From a virus, in IMG/VR virus record IMGVR_UViG_3300025728_000014, positions 1-49,453 of that record: a stretch of 49,453 nt of DNA; one strand, written 5' to 3'. This document shows, piece by piece, positions 28,546-37,487 of the stretch (the stretch's first letter is position 1; each line of letters begins with the position of its first letter). The notes under the pieces are model-generated. The model was not told the origin of the DNA. It saw only the letters and a list, made by a program, of their open reading frames with translations, and did not search any database. A program made the position numbers and the translations under genes.

Positions 28546-31041
28546 ATGGCAGTAAAGAAATTTCCTATCTCGTGGATTGGCGTTTATAGAGCCGACCGTA
28601 ATAGTTATGTTGGGGGGAACAATATTCGAGTTGGTGGTTCTGCGGACTATCAATCCTATATTGGTATCCCCTCCGCAGTAAGAACAGCGATTACAACTTC
28701 TAGGACTTCACCAAAGTTACGCTTTGTCATGAACGTCACAAGTGGAGCTGAGTTCGACTTTGGTGCTCACAAGGAGACATCTAACAAGGCTGGCGGCACC
28801 ATGCCATATTACAACTATATAGGGCTACATCCTATATACGGAACTGGCTGGAGAACCACAGACCTTACTAGCGCTTTCATGTCGAGCTATCGTTCGGGAT
28901 CACGACAAGGTATTGTTCTCTATGGAGCAAGAAGCAACTCAGGGCAAGCATATGGTAAAACAGGTAACTCCAATGAGGCATACTTTGAAGTAGAAGGAAC
29001 TTGGAATGATCCACCGACAGCACCAAAGATCACGGCTCCTACAAGCACCACGATAGCTAATACAAGTGTTCAGGTCAAATGGGATGCGTCAACCGACAAG
29101 GAGAAGCCATCAAACCAGTTGACATACCAAGTTCAAATCTATAATGGATCATCTTGGAGCTCATCTAGTAATACTGGAGCTGGAGTAACTAACTTTTCGT
29201 ATGACACATCTAAAATGGCTGAAACATCGAGTGCACAAATCAGGGTAAGAGCATACGATGGTGAGGATTACTCTGGATGGTCAAACTCACCTAAGTTCAA
29301 AATCGTCAAGAATGTTGCCCCGAGTAAACCGACACAGACAGTCCCTAACGGTGGTCGAACAGTTGACCGTACGGAATCAATTCGTTTCACTTGGAAGCAT
29401 AATGATGATGGAGTACAAGCAGGGTTCAGAATTGCTTGGAGAACTGTCAATAACAGTGGAGATGTCGGCTCGTGGAATTATGTCAACGCTAGTGGGTACC
29501 GACAAAGTACAAACCAGTTTTTCGATTTTGCACCTAACACGTTCCCAGCAGGTAAAATTGAATGGCGTGTTAGCACAATGGATCAACAATCGCTCACATC
29601 GCCTTGGTCTGACATTCAAATATTCACAGCGGGTATACCTTCAAATGCTCCTATCATTTTAACACCAGAGCCAGATGAGATTGTCCCATCATCAAGTATT
29701 GTGGTCACTTGGTCGAGTATCAACCAGAGGCGCTATGAGATACAGCTATATGATGGAAGCACACAGGTTTACAGGAAAGCAGAGACGACAACAGCAAAGA
29801 ACGCACCTATTAGTTTTGACTTGGAGAACAACAAGACATACAGATTGCGTCTTCGTGTTGCTGATACAGAGTTTGACATCTGGAGTGATTGGACAGAAGT
29901 CACATTTCAAACCAATTTTGTTCCACCCGTCAAGCCTGAAATATTTGTAGAGTCAGACACAGAAGGAAACACAATCATAGTTTCTTGGACGAATGATCCA
30001 CCAGTTGTAACCGAGCCAATTCATGGAGTACCTACAAGTGGTATTGTACAGAACATCCAGTTCACTATTAATACTAACTATAGCGGTGATCAAGATGCTG
30101 GAGAGATTAGAACCATTTATGCATCAAACGCCAAGGTTGTTGCTCCTAGTGGTATAGTTTATGATTACAACCCAGAAGTAAAACAAATAAGCACAGGCTT
30201 AGAAGGTACAGTGGAAACAAGTACCGTAGATGAAGCATACCTCATGTTTACAGGAGCCGACCCTTCAAGATTTTCAAGTGCGGTTTTCAACGATACATAT
30301 TACTTCCGAGTTGTCAAGTTTGAGAACGATCAGTGGTATTACAATGACAACAGCCAAACATGGAAAGCATTCGACATCTATAGTGACGACTTCATCATAG
30401 GAAACCTTAAGAGGACTTCTACAGAGATTGACGGCATCGAGGAGTTAAACATCACTGGTGATACTTCGACGCCAGTAACAAGCAGGGTTGAGCTATACAG
30501 AAGACGTTACAACAGTACAACCGAGGCTGACTGGAATCTTATCAACACTGGAGATTCGAACTCTTCTTACACTGATTATACTCCTGCATCTGGTGTGACT
30601 TACGAGTATTACGTCAAAGCATGGGGAGACAACCAATCATTTTCCGACTCAGAGGTTAAAGAGGGAGAGGTCGAGTTCATTCACGCTTTTCTTCATAGAG
30701 CCTTGGTTCAGAGTGATTTTACCGTGTTTAGATACTCAGATGATCGCTCAGAGTCAAGAGGTCGCTCTGGTAGGTTTATGAGTTTTTCTGGTCGGGAGAA
30801 ACCAATATATGAGTATGGGTTCAATACCAATCAAACGGTTGATGTCTCATGGGATGTTGATACAAATGAAGAGTACCTCAACACAATTGACTTCCTCACA
30901 AGAAAAGAAACGTTCTTGTATAGAGATGGAGTCGGTCGGAGAATGTTCTGTATCATAGATGGCAACATCGAGGTAACTGACCAAATCCTCTCGGGTTGTA
31001 CTTTTTCAATAAGTCTAAGAGAGGTCGACTTCGAGGAGTGA
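28546..31041 (+). CDS. Large tail protein with fibronectin type III repeats
   Basis: An 831-residue protein after the tape measure. The N-terminal 150 residues form a beta-rich glycine-containing domain (a possible carbohydrate-binding jelly roll). About four FN3-like domains follow, each with the P-x-x-P...V-x-W-x-x pattern: PPTAPKIT (about 155), APSKPTQT (about 260), PSNAPIIL (about 365) and PPVKPEIF (about 462). A C-terminal tail domain has FRYSDDRSESRGRSGRFMSF. This suggests a distal tail or fibre-like component that binds the host wall. Confidence 0.75.
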   Translation: MAVKKFPISWIGVYRADRNSYVGGNNIRVGGSADYQSYIGIPSAVRTAITTSRTSPKLRFVMNVTSGAEFDFGAHKETSNKAGGTMPYYNYIGLHPIYGTGWRTTDLTSAFMSSYRSGSRQGIVLYGARSNSGQAYGKTGNSNEAYFEVEGTWNDPPTAPKITAPTSTTIANTSVQVKWDASTDKEKPSNQLTYQVQIYNGSSWSSSSNTGAGVTNFSYDTSKMAETSSAQIRVRAYDGEDYSGWSNSPKFKIVKNVAPSKPTQTVPNGGRTVDRTESIRFTWKHNDDGVQAGFRIAWRTVNNSGDVGSWNYVNASGYRQSTNQFFDFAPNTFPAGKIEWRVSTMDQQSLTSPWSDIQIFTAGIPSNAPIILTPEPDEIVPSSSIVVTWSSINQRRYEIQLYDGSTQVYRKAETTTAKNAPISFDLENNKTYRLRLRVADTEFDIWSDWTEVTFQTNFVPPVKPEIFVESDTEGNTIIVSWTNDPPVVTEPIHGVPTSGIVQNIQFTINTNYSGDQDAGEIRTIYASNAKVVAPSGIVYDYNPEVKQISTGLEGTVETSTVDEAYLMFTGADPSRFSSAVFNDTYYFRVVKFENDQWYYNDNSQTWKAFDIYSDDFIIGNLKRTSTEIDGIEELNITGDTSTPVTSRVELYRRRYNSTTEADWNLINTGDSNSSYTDYTPASGVTYEYYVKAWGDNQSFSDSEVKEGEVEFIHAFLHRALVQSDFTVFRYSDDRSESRGRSGRFMSFSGREKPIYEYGFNTNQTVDVSWDVDTNEEYLNTIDFLTRKETFLYRDGVGRRMFCIIDGNIEVTDQILSGCTFSISLREVDFEE

Positions 31042-31047
31042 TAACAA

Positions 31048-31347
31048 ATGCAAGATATAGCAAGAAATGGATACAGTGAATCAGAAATCAAAAAGATGCT
31101 ACACGGGGCGTATGGTAATAGGGCTATACGCTTCCGTTATGATGTAATTAACGCAGACGACCAAAAGAAGGACGAACTCACGAGAGTTGTATCTGGCTCG
31201 GTTAACATGAGTGCATTTTCAACCATTAAGCGTACAGCCAAGTTTACCCTTCAAGATGAGGGTATGGTCGTTCGTGATAAGCAGAGACCTGCAATCTGGG
31301 ATGACTATGCAGATAAGACGTGGGATCAATTAGAGGAGGGCATTTAA
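31048..31347 (+). CDS. N-terminal part of a DUF5048-like tail protein (split gene)
   Basis: A 99-residue protein. RAIRFRYDVINADDQKKDEL, VVSGSVNMSAFSTIKRTAKF and TLQDEG match the N-terminal DUF5048 region of large Firmicute phage tail proteins. In those proteins the sequence normally continues with (I/D)WLxDxIxPxxxxxMPDGG. Here the frame ends after a W-rich segment (AIWDDYADKTWDQLEEGI) and a beta-helix gene follows at once. The normal continuation appears at 33034. It probably still acts in the tail tip with the C-terminal half. Confidence 0.65.
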   Translation: MQDIARNGYSESEIKKMLHGAYGNRAIRFRYDVINADDQKKDELTRVVSGSVNMSAFSTIKRTAKFTLQDEGMVVRDKQRPAIWDDYADKTWDQLEEGI

Positions 31348-33021
31348 ATGGGTAACGCTACTAGATCAGACAATCTGGGTTTATATAGTTGGGAGTCACA
31401 AGACAAACTTTCTGAGTCTATCCCACAGATAAGCGCAAACTTTCAAGCATTAGATGAGATATTGAGCCGTGCATGGATCGACATAAAATCATATGGTTAT
31501 GGCGCAAAGGGTAACTACAACTTGAGTACTGGGACTGGTACAGATGACGCTCCAGCATTCCAAAAGGCTTTAGACAGAGCACAGAATAGATCGAGTAGCG
31601 TCACTATCTTTGTTCCAGATGGTACATACCGACTAGGAAACGAACTTAGGGTGTACAGTAATACAACTATCATTTTGAGCCCTAACGCTACCCTAGTAAG
31701 AGACCACTCAAAATATCTCTTGTTCAACGGAGTAAGAGCCGCAGATGGTGGATCACCTATCAGTGGATACAACGGAGATGGCAACATTCTTATCCAAGGT
31801 GGAACCCTAACAGGTCAAGGAAACAAGCAGACAGCCAAAGCTAGTATTGTCCACTTTGGTCACGCTCAAAATATCACCTTCGACAACGTAACCCTTAAGG
31901 ATTGTTCTAACTCGCATCACATCGAGTTCAACGCTTGTAAAGATGTATACGTAAAAAATTGTAACTTCCTCGGTTGGTACGGAGATGTTGATACATACAA
32001 TGAAGCTATCCAGTTAGACTTAGCAACTCCAGAGTTGACAACTGTAGCAGGCGGAGACTATACACCTTGTAAGAACGTCTACATTGATAACACATACTTT
32101 GGTAAGTCAACAACAGCAGGATCGAAACCAATTGGTCGAGGTGTTGGGTCTCACTCAGGGGCTATTAATCGTTTCCATGAGAACATTCATGTCACTAACT
32201 GTACATTCGATAGCACCGTAGAGTGGGCTTGTCGTGCTTATGCTTACAAGGACTTCTACTTTACTAATAACCAGATTATCAACTGTGGTCGTGGTGTCAA
32301 CGTGAGGTCGAATATCTCCACAGATGATAAAGATACTATTGATGCAAACACAGGAGCACAAACAGGTAAATCTCAAAACATTTCCAGATTCGTTATCGCC
32401 AATAACAAGTTTGGAGGTACTATGACAAATGGTCGTGCTATCGAGGTTTACGGAGAGGAAACTGGACGAATTTACTACACAGAAGTCACAGGAAACACAA
32501 TCAACTGTACTGGTCTTACAGTAGGAGAGGTAGTCTACCTGAACTATGTGAGATATGCAACAGTCACAGGTAACAACGTTGGCGGAGATAACACAGGTGC
32601 TTGCATTGCTCTAAACGGAATTACCACAGAGGTTACAATCGGAAACAACGTATGTGCCTTTGGAAATCGTGGAATCGCCGTATATGGTGCAGGTGTTGTA
32701 ATGCAGAATATCAGCATCACAGGTAACACTATTCGAGGAATGCAATTGAGCGGAATACACCTCGATAGTATTGATGGTTTCTCCTGCGTTGGTAACACCG
32801 TTTTCGATTGCAACAAAAAAGCTGGCGGAGATGAAAACCATATCAGAATCGTTGTCGGTAACAAAAATGGTACGGTCAGTGGTAACCTCTGTACAGTAGC
32901 TTGCCCAACAAGTATTTATGTTTCTAATACTAACTCTCGTATTAACGTCAGCGGAAACGTGCTATCAGGAGGACTTACCAATAATTCATCTGGAGGAGTG
33001 TCCGCAAACAATATCATCTAA
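31348..33021 (+). CDS. Right-handed beta-helix tailspike (pectate-lyase-like)
   Basis: A 557-residue protein. N-terminal about 60 residues (NLGLYSWESQDKLSESIPQISANF) look like a virion-attachment region. SYGYGAKGNYNLSTGTGTDD with APAFQKALDRAQ is the classic start of pectate-lyase-3-type phage tailspikes. Repeated N-x-I/V-x-x-N-x-F coils follow (YVKNCNF, VYIDNTYFG, FVIANNKFGG, TVTGNNVGG, VSGNVLSGG). It likely binds or degrades host surface polysaccharide. It sits between the two halves of another tail gene and is in the same reading frame as both. Confidence 0.85.
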   Translation: MGNATRSDNLGLYSWESQDKLSESIPQISANFQALDEILSRAWIDIKSYGYGAKGNYNLSTGTGTDDAPAFQKALDRAQNRSSSVTIFVPDGTYRLGNELRVYSNTTIILSPNATLVRDHSKYLLFNGVRAADGGSPISGYNGDGNILIQGGTLTGQGNKQTAKASIVHFGHAQNITFDNVTLKDCSNSHHIEFNACKDVYVKNCNFLGWYGDVDTYNEAIQLDLATPELTTVAGGDYTPCKNVYIDNTYFGKSTTAGSKPIGRGVGSHSGAINRFHENIHVTNCTFDSTVEWACRAYAYKDFYFTNNQIINCGRGVNVRSNISTDDKDTIDANTGAQTGKSQNISRFVIANNKFGGTMTNGRAIEVYGEETGRIYYTEVTGNTINCTGLTVGEVVYLNYVRYATVTGNNVGGDNTGACIALNGITTEVTIGNNVCAFGNRGIAVYGAGVVMQNISITGNTIRGMQLSGIHLDSIDGFSCVGNTVFDCNKKAGGDENHIRIVVGNKNGTVSGNLCTVACPTSIYVSNTNSRINVSGNVLSGGLTNNSSGGVSANNII

Positions 33022-33033
33022 GGAGGTATGACC

Positions 33034-33984
33034 ATGGCAACACTTGAAGATTACTTTATCTTCACTGAGACAGTAGTCGAAAACAAAATAGATTGGCTGG
33101 TCGATAAGATACAACCTTGGGTCATATTTCAGATGCCTGATGGGGGAGAGATCGAGTTCCCCCTCGGTATCTTCTACCTGAGTACGCCAACAAGGAATGA
33201 CCAAAATGGGAATATCTATAGAGAGGTAGAGGCTTATGATGGTCTTATCGTTCTGGATCAAGACAAGTTCACCGACCGTTATACTATCAAGAAAGGTACA
33301 ACCTACGAGAAAGCTGTCAGGGATATTCTTAAAAGTGCTGGCATCTCGAAAATAAACATCGAATTTACAGGTAACCTCAACTTGACAAACGATAAAGAGT
33401 TTGATCTCGGAGTCAGCAAACTCGAAGCAATTAACGAACTTCTAACGATGACGAACAACACCCCTTTATGGGTTGATGCTTACGGGTATTACATTACGAC
33501 TCCTTATCGTCCGCCAAGTAGTAAGACTTTTGATTACACTTACGATGATAGAGAGCTCTCAATTGTCATGGAAGATGTCGAAGAGGAATTTGATGTATAC
33601 GATGTAGCCAACACTTGGGTAATTACAGCAAGTAACCCTGAGAGTCCGCCTCTTGTGGCAAGACGGGTAAACAATAGCCCTGACAGTCCGACCTCGACAA
33701 TCAACAGACGGAGAACCATTGTAGACTTTCGAGAAATCGAGGACATAAGCTCTCAAGCGACACTGGACGGGATGGCAGATCGTATCGCCTTTGAAGCATC
33801 CCAAGTTTATGGAAAGGTAAGGTTCGAAACACCTATCATGCCATTCCATGAGTATTATGATTCTATAAAGTTCGTTTATACACCTCTGGGTATCGAAGCA
33901 GTATTTTCAGAGTCAAGCTGGGAGATACCGCTAGAAGCAGGGGCAACGATGAAGCATGAAGCCAGAAGGGTGATTGATATATGA
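33034..33984 (+). CDS. C-terminal part of a DUF5048-like tail protein (split gene)
   Basis: A 316-residue protein. ATG 33034 is chosen because AGGAGG lies seven bases upstream. After about 20 new residues the sequence KIDWLVDKIQPWVIFQMPDGG, EFPLGIFYLSTPTR, REVEAYDGLIVLDQDKFTDRY and KLEAINELLTMTNNTPLWVDAYGYY matches the main body of the tail proteins whose N-terminus is encoded at 31048. It therefore seems to be the rest of a formerly single tail-tip gene, now carrying its own start. It probably forms part of the tail hub. Confidence 0.72.
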   Translation: MATLEDYFIFTETVVENKIDWLVDKIQPWVIFQMPDGGEIEFPLGIFYLSTPTRNDQNGNIYREVEAYDGLIVLDQDKFTDRYTIKKGTTYEKAVRDILKSAGISKINIEFTGNLNLTNDKEFDLGVSKLEAINELLTMTNNTPLWVDAYGYYITTPYRPPSSKTFDYTYDDRELSIVMEDVEEEFDVYDVANTWVITASNPESPPLVARRVNNSPDSPTSTINRRRTIVDFREIEDISSQATLDGMADRIAFEASQVYGKVRFETPIMPFHEYYDSIKFVYTPLGIEAVFSESSWEIPLEAGATMKHEARRVIDI

Positions 33985-34232
33985 TGAATAGCCAAGAATT
34001 TGTGAGCATTGTTAACGAGCTTATTGAGAAGAACAAAGACAAGGGAGCATACAAGATTGGTAGTATACCCTCTGGTTACTCTGGAGGGGAGCCAGCCATT
34101 TTGTTTGACGGTGAAGACACTCCATCTGGAAAGACATATAAGCGCCTTGGGAGCTATACTCCTGTAGCTGGCGATCGTGTTTTACTGGCGAGGGTTGCTG
34201 GAACGTACGTTATTCTCGGCTCAATTAAATAA
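33981..34232 (+). CDS. Small tail-tip protein, 83 aa
   Basis: Overlaps the preceding gene by four bases (ATGATG over TGA). A beta-rich small protein (KIGSIPSGYSGGEPAILFDG, LGSYTPVAGDRVLLARVAGTYVILGSIK) with an OB-fold-like strand pattern, similar to short baseplate or tail-hub proteins in Gram-positive phages. Its position at the end of the tail genes fits that role. Confidence 0.65.
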   Translation: MMNSQEFVSIVNELIEKNKDKGAYKIGSIPSGYSGGEPAILFDGEDTPSGKTYKRLGSYTPVAGDRVLLARVAGTYVILGSIK

Positions 34233-34247
34233 AGGTGGGTAAGCATT

Positions 34248-34664
34248 ATGGATGTAAACGCCGTAATGAGTATAGCCAGTAAAGAGACTGTTTTCGCTAT
34301 ACTCTTCATAATCCTCGGTGCGGCTGTGATTCGATGGGTGAAAGCCTTCATTGACCAGCAGAGGGAGCACTCTCAAGAGAGAGAGCAATATATAATGGAG
34401 ATGCACAAGAAGCAACTCGAAGAGCTCAAAGAACAAGCCATGCACCAGAGGAATGACAATAGAGAATTGCTGGTCGAACAACGGCAGAGTTTTGATCGAA
34501 GGGAAAAGGACTTACTAGGACACCTCAAGCAGAACACCCACCAATTAGAAAACATTTCCGAAACCCTTAAAGATATGAAGTCCGACATTGTAGGTCTGGA
34601 GGACAATCTACAAACGATCTGGTCAGAGCTCGAAAGAAAGGCAGACCGAGAAAGAATAAACTAG
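34248..34664 (+). CDS. BhlA/UviB-like holin-type protein with long coiled coil
   Basis: A 138-residue protein. One N-terminal membrane segment (KETVFAILFIILGAAVIRWV) is followed by a long charged coiled coil (EREQYIMEMHKKQLEELKEQ and on to the end). Position before the amidase and topology resemble BhlA/UviB holin-like proteins, but it is about twice the usual length. It could act with the second holin at 35661, or it may be an XhlA-like partner. Confidence 0.65.
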   Translation: MDVNAVMSIASKETVFAILFIILGAAVIRWVKAFIDQQREHSQEREQYIMEMHKKQLEELKEQAMHQRNDNRELLVEQRQSFDRREKDLLGHLKQNTHQLENISETLKDMKSDIVGLEDNLQTIWSELERKADRERIN

Positions 34665-34675
34665 GAGGCGATACA

Positions 34676-35575
34676 ATGAAGAAAGTCACAATTGATGCGG
34701 GACACGGTGGTAAAGACCCGGGGGCAGTAGGCAACGGTCTCAAAGAAAAGGACTTGACACTTGAGATAGCTAAGCAAACCAAGTCTTACCTTGAGAGTAA
34801 TTACTCTGATGTAAGTGTCCAGCTCACGAGAAGCACTGATAAATTTATCGAGTTACCTGAACGTGCCGCCATTGCTAACAGAAATAAATCAGACCTATTT
34901 GTATCTGTTCATATCAACTCAGCAGGTGGCACAAATGGTACAGGTTTTGAGACACTCACTTACAATAAACTGTCTACAAAATCATCAACGAAGAATGACC
35001 AAAAAGTATTACACGCTTCGATCCTTAACGAGATCGCCTCTTTTGGGGTGGCAAACCGTAAGGAAAAAGCTGATGACCTATCCGTATTACGGAACACCTC
35101 AATGAGTGCTGTACTCACGGAGTCAATGTTTATCAACAACCCAGCAGATGCCAAGCTACTAAAGGACGCATCATTTATCAAGGCGCTCTCCGCAGGTCAT
35201 GCAAAAGGTATTGCCAAGGTGTTAGGTCTCAAAGCGAAGAAACCCACTGAGAGTCCATCTAAGGCACCTTCTAAGCCTTCTGAACCAAAGGGTGATACTT
35301 ACAAGGTGCAAAAGGGGGATACCCTCTACAAGATCGCTAAACAGCATGGAATGAGTGTGGATGATCTCAAGAAGCTCAACGGGCTCAAGAGTGACATTAT
35401 CCGTGTTGGACAAACCCTAAAGGTGAAGAAGACAAGTACAACTTATAAGGTAAAGAAAGGCGACACACTATACAGTATCGCTAAAGCACACGGCACCACA
35501 GTAGCAAACATCAAGAAACTGAACAATCTTAAATCTGATTTAATCAACATTGGAGATACGCTGAGAGTAAAATAA
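34676..35575 (+). CDS. N-acetylmuramoyl-L-alanine amidase (Amidase_3) with two LysM domains
   Basis: A 299-residue endolysin. The Amidase_3 catalytic domain (residues 1-180) shows zinc ligands in DAGHGG (H10), GLKEKDLTLE (E24) and FVSVHINS (H79), and the catalytic glutamate in VLTESMFI (about 148). A lysine/proline-rich linker is followed by two LysM repeats (about 206-248 and 256-299) that bind peptidoglycan, each starting TYKV-x-KGDTLY. All key residues are present. It cleaves the amide between muramic acid and L-alanine and lyses the host. Confidence 0.93.
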   Translation: MKKVTIDAGHGGKDPGAVGNGLKEKDLTLEIAKQTKSYLESNYSDVSVQLTRSTDKFIELPERAAIANRNKSDLFVSVHINSAGGTNGTGFETLTYNKLSTKSSTKNDQKVLHASILNEIASFGVANRKEKADDLSVLRNTSMSAVLTESMFINNPADAKLLKDASFIKALSAGHAKGIAKVLGLKAKKPTESPSKAPSKPSEPKGDTYKVQKGDTLYKIAKQHGMSVDDLKKLNGLKSDIIRVGQTLKVKKTSTTYKVKKGDTLYSIAKAHGTTVANIKKLNNLKSDLINIGDTLRVK

Positions 35576-35660
35576 TCTCTCGGCTCCTCATATATTCGTA
35601 AGTCCTCCTCACTTGGAGGCTGACCAAAATACGCTAGAAAGGGCGAAAAGGTGATAACAA

Positions 35661-35870
35661 ATGAAAAAAGACTGGTGGAAGTCCAAGAAGTTAGGTACAG
35701 CGTTAGGTGCTCTTGTATTCGTGATCTTAACAGATGTACTTGCAGTTCCGATTGATGAGCAAACTTTCTGGGCATTGGTAGCTGTCCTGTCCAGTTACAT
35801 CCTCGGTCAAGGTGCTGTAGATGTAGCGAAGGAGAAAAAGAAAGACGAGCCAGACGAAACACAAGAGTAA
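35661..35870 (+). CDS. Holin
   Basis: A 69-residue protein with two hydrophobic segments (about residues 13-29 and 36-52, KLGTALGALVFVILTDVLA and FWALVAVLSSYILGQG) and a charged C-terminus (KEKKKDEPDETQE). This is typical of small phage holins. It follows the amidase and comes directly before a terminator. Confidence 0.75.
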   Translation: MKKDWWKSKKLGTALGALVFVILTDVLAVPIDEQTFWALVAVLSSYILGQGAVDVAKEKKKDEPDETQE

Positions 35871-35874
35871 AACT

Positions 35875-35909
35875 AAAAGGGTGCATCCTCATGGGTGTGC
35901 CTTTTTTTT
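35875..35909 (+). terminator. Rho-independent terminator of the late operon
   Basis: AAAAGGGTGCATCC pairs with GGGTGTGCCTTTTT across a TCAT loop (three G-U pairs) and runs into eight T residues. It closes the structural-lysis operon. Confidence 0.85.
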
Positions 35910-35983
35910 ATGTTGCAATTGTGTTACAAAACTGTTAATATACCATTATACATAAGACGGGGGAAATTTATGCAAAGTTTTTC

Positions 35984-36020
35984 TTGTCAAGGTGTCACAA
36001 AGGTGTTACTCTGGTAATAC
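35984..36020 (+). promoter_or_regulatory. Promoter region with operator GTGTTACTCTGGTAATAC
   Basis: TTGTCA at 35984-35989 is followed by a poor -10 (TTACTC, 36006-36011). The 18-bp operator at 36003-36020 overlaps this area. It drives the gene at 36047 and probably the replication operon. Confidence 0.65.
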
Positions 36021-36046
36021 CATATAACAAAGGAGGATGAACAAAT

Positions 36047-36424
36047 ATGGAATTCAAACAGGGTAAGGGCTTTAAAAAGTTGAAAACGGTCAGGGACTTC
36101 CAGACAGGAGAAGCCGAGGAGAGTTTCAAAAAGGTAAACGAAGAGGCAATCAACCAATATGCCGAGGAAGTTGAGCAAGCAATCGAGGCGGAAATGGTCA
36201 GGATCGCTAGAGAGTATGGATACAACATTCCTGATAATCCTACCATAGAGGAATCCCAAAGGCTCATCGAAGTAATGAAAGAAGACGGCTTTGAGATTGT
36301 ACTTGAGCAGGAAACCAAGCTCATCCCACAGGAAGACAAATGTGTATACTCAGTCACCATCTCAGTAAAACAGGTTCACACAACAATTGATTTCGACATC
36401 GAGGAAGAACCAGAAGAAGAGTAA
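36047..36424 (+). CDS. Hypothetical early protein, 125 aa
   Basis: An acidic soluble protein. A helical first half (FKKVNEEAINQYAEEVEQ) is followed by strands (CVYSVTISVKQVHTTIDFDI) and a very acidic end (EEEPEEE). No family recognised. The gene lies alone between two operator-bearing promoter regions. Strong AAAGGAGGA site. Confidence 0.68.
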   Translation: MEFKQGKGFKKLKTVRDFQTGEAEESFKKVNEEAINQYAEEVEQAIEAEMVRIAREYGYNIPDNPTIEESQRLIEVMKEDGFEIVLEQETKLIPQEDKCVYSVTISVKQVHTTIDFDIEEEPEEE

Positions 36425-36461
36425 CGAGCCTGTGATCTCACAGGTGTTTCACTGGTCAGGA

Positions 36462-36555
36462 TTATGACTCTAGTAATACTCAAAAAAAATGATAGAAAAG
36501 TATTGACATTTGATAGACTAGCATGTTACTATCAAGTAGTACCGAGGTCATACCA
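36462..36555 (+). promoter_or_regulatory. Promoter with two operators upstream of the ssDNA-binding gene
   Basis: Operator TTATGACTCTAGTAATAC at 36462-36479 lies upstream of TTGACA (36503-36508). The -10 is weak (TACTAT at 36527-36532). Operator GTAGTACCGAGGTCATAC (36536-36553) follows. Two operators on one promoter suggest tight or looped control of the replication operon. A 7-bp palindrome (CCTGTGA/TCACAGG, 36429-36444) lies just upstream, without a T run. Confidence 0.7.
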
Positions 36556-36588
36556 CGGTAAAACAACTTTCGAAAGGATGATTTATAA

Positions 36589-37482
36589 ATGACTAACGCA
36601 TGGGGTAACGTAAACTTTGAAGAGGAAAACAACGGAGGTTCACGCCGAGACATTCCGCCATTCATGGATATCAAACTAGGAGACAACAAACTTAGAATCT
36701 TGGATGCGGCTCCACATACTTATAGTGAATGGTACGCTGTAGGAGGTAACGGAGGTAAAGGCTGTGGCATCTCAGCATTCAAAGAAGGCGACCTACTAGA
36801 CCAAGCTAACAGAGACTTTATGCAAGGGAAGTTTAAAGAGGCTGACGCAAAAGGTCTTACAGAAGCAAACGGAAAGAAGAAGGAACGATCCGAGTTCTTA
36901 AAAACTGAGGGGTACCAAAAGCAACCATTCGGACGCAAGAAAGATAAAGCCGTCATCCATGTTCTTGACCGTAATGATGGCAAGGTTAAACTATTAGATC
37001 GTACAGGCGGCATCTTCAAACAAATTCAAGACTTAGCTCTTAACCCTGAGTACGGTGACCCAAGAGAGTATGATATCACAATCACCAAGACAGATGAAAA
37101 AGGTAAAGGTAACTTCCAAGACATTAAATACAAAGTGGTGGCGGCACGCTCTAACGTTCCTTTGACAGATGCAGAGAAGGCGGCTTACGAGAGTGCCAAG
37201 GTTGACCTTGTTGAGCTTAAAACTCCAAACTATACACCAGAGCAGGCTCTATTGATTGCTAACGGTAAAACCTTTGCAGAAGTCCTTGGTAATGGTTCTG
37301 AGACTGCACAGGATGTCACAGCAAGTTCAAACCCTGACTACTTACCATCAAGCGAAGAGGACTCACAGGTAGAGCCAGCTCCAGAGGTAAAAGAGAAGCA
37401 AACACCACGACAAGATGAGCAAGCGGACATCGGAGATGAAATCTCTCAAGAGGAAATCGACGCTATGTTCGATGAGGAGTAA
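36589..37482 (+). CDS. ssDNA-binding protein (gp32-like)
   Basis: A 297-residue protein at the head of the replication operon. An OB-fold-like core contains LGDNKLRILDAAPHTYSEWY, KAVIHVLDRNDGKVKLLDRTGG and EYDITITKTDEKGKGNFQDI, a pattern seen in T4 gp32-like proteins. The last 60 residues are a disordered acidic tail (ISQEEIDAMFDEE), typical of ssDNA-binding proteins that recruit replication partners. No zinc motif is clear. Identification is by layout and tail; function as the main replication SSB is likely. Confidence 0.7.
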   Translation: MTNAWGNVNFEEENNGGSRRDIPPFMDIKLGDNKLRILDAAPHTYSEWYAVGGNGGKGCGISAFKEGDLLDQANRDFMQGKFKEADAKGLTEANGKKKERSEFLKTEGYQKQPFGRKKDKAVIHVLDRNDGKVKLLDRTGGIFKQIQDLALNPEYGDPREYDITITKTDEKGKGNFQDIKYKVVAARSNVPLTDAEKAAYESAKVDLVELKTPNYTPEQALLIANGKTFAEVLGNGSETAQDVTASSNPDYLPSSEEDSQVEPAPEVKEKQTPRQDEQADIGDEISQEEIDAMFDEE

Positions 37483-37487
37483 TCCAG

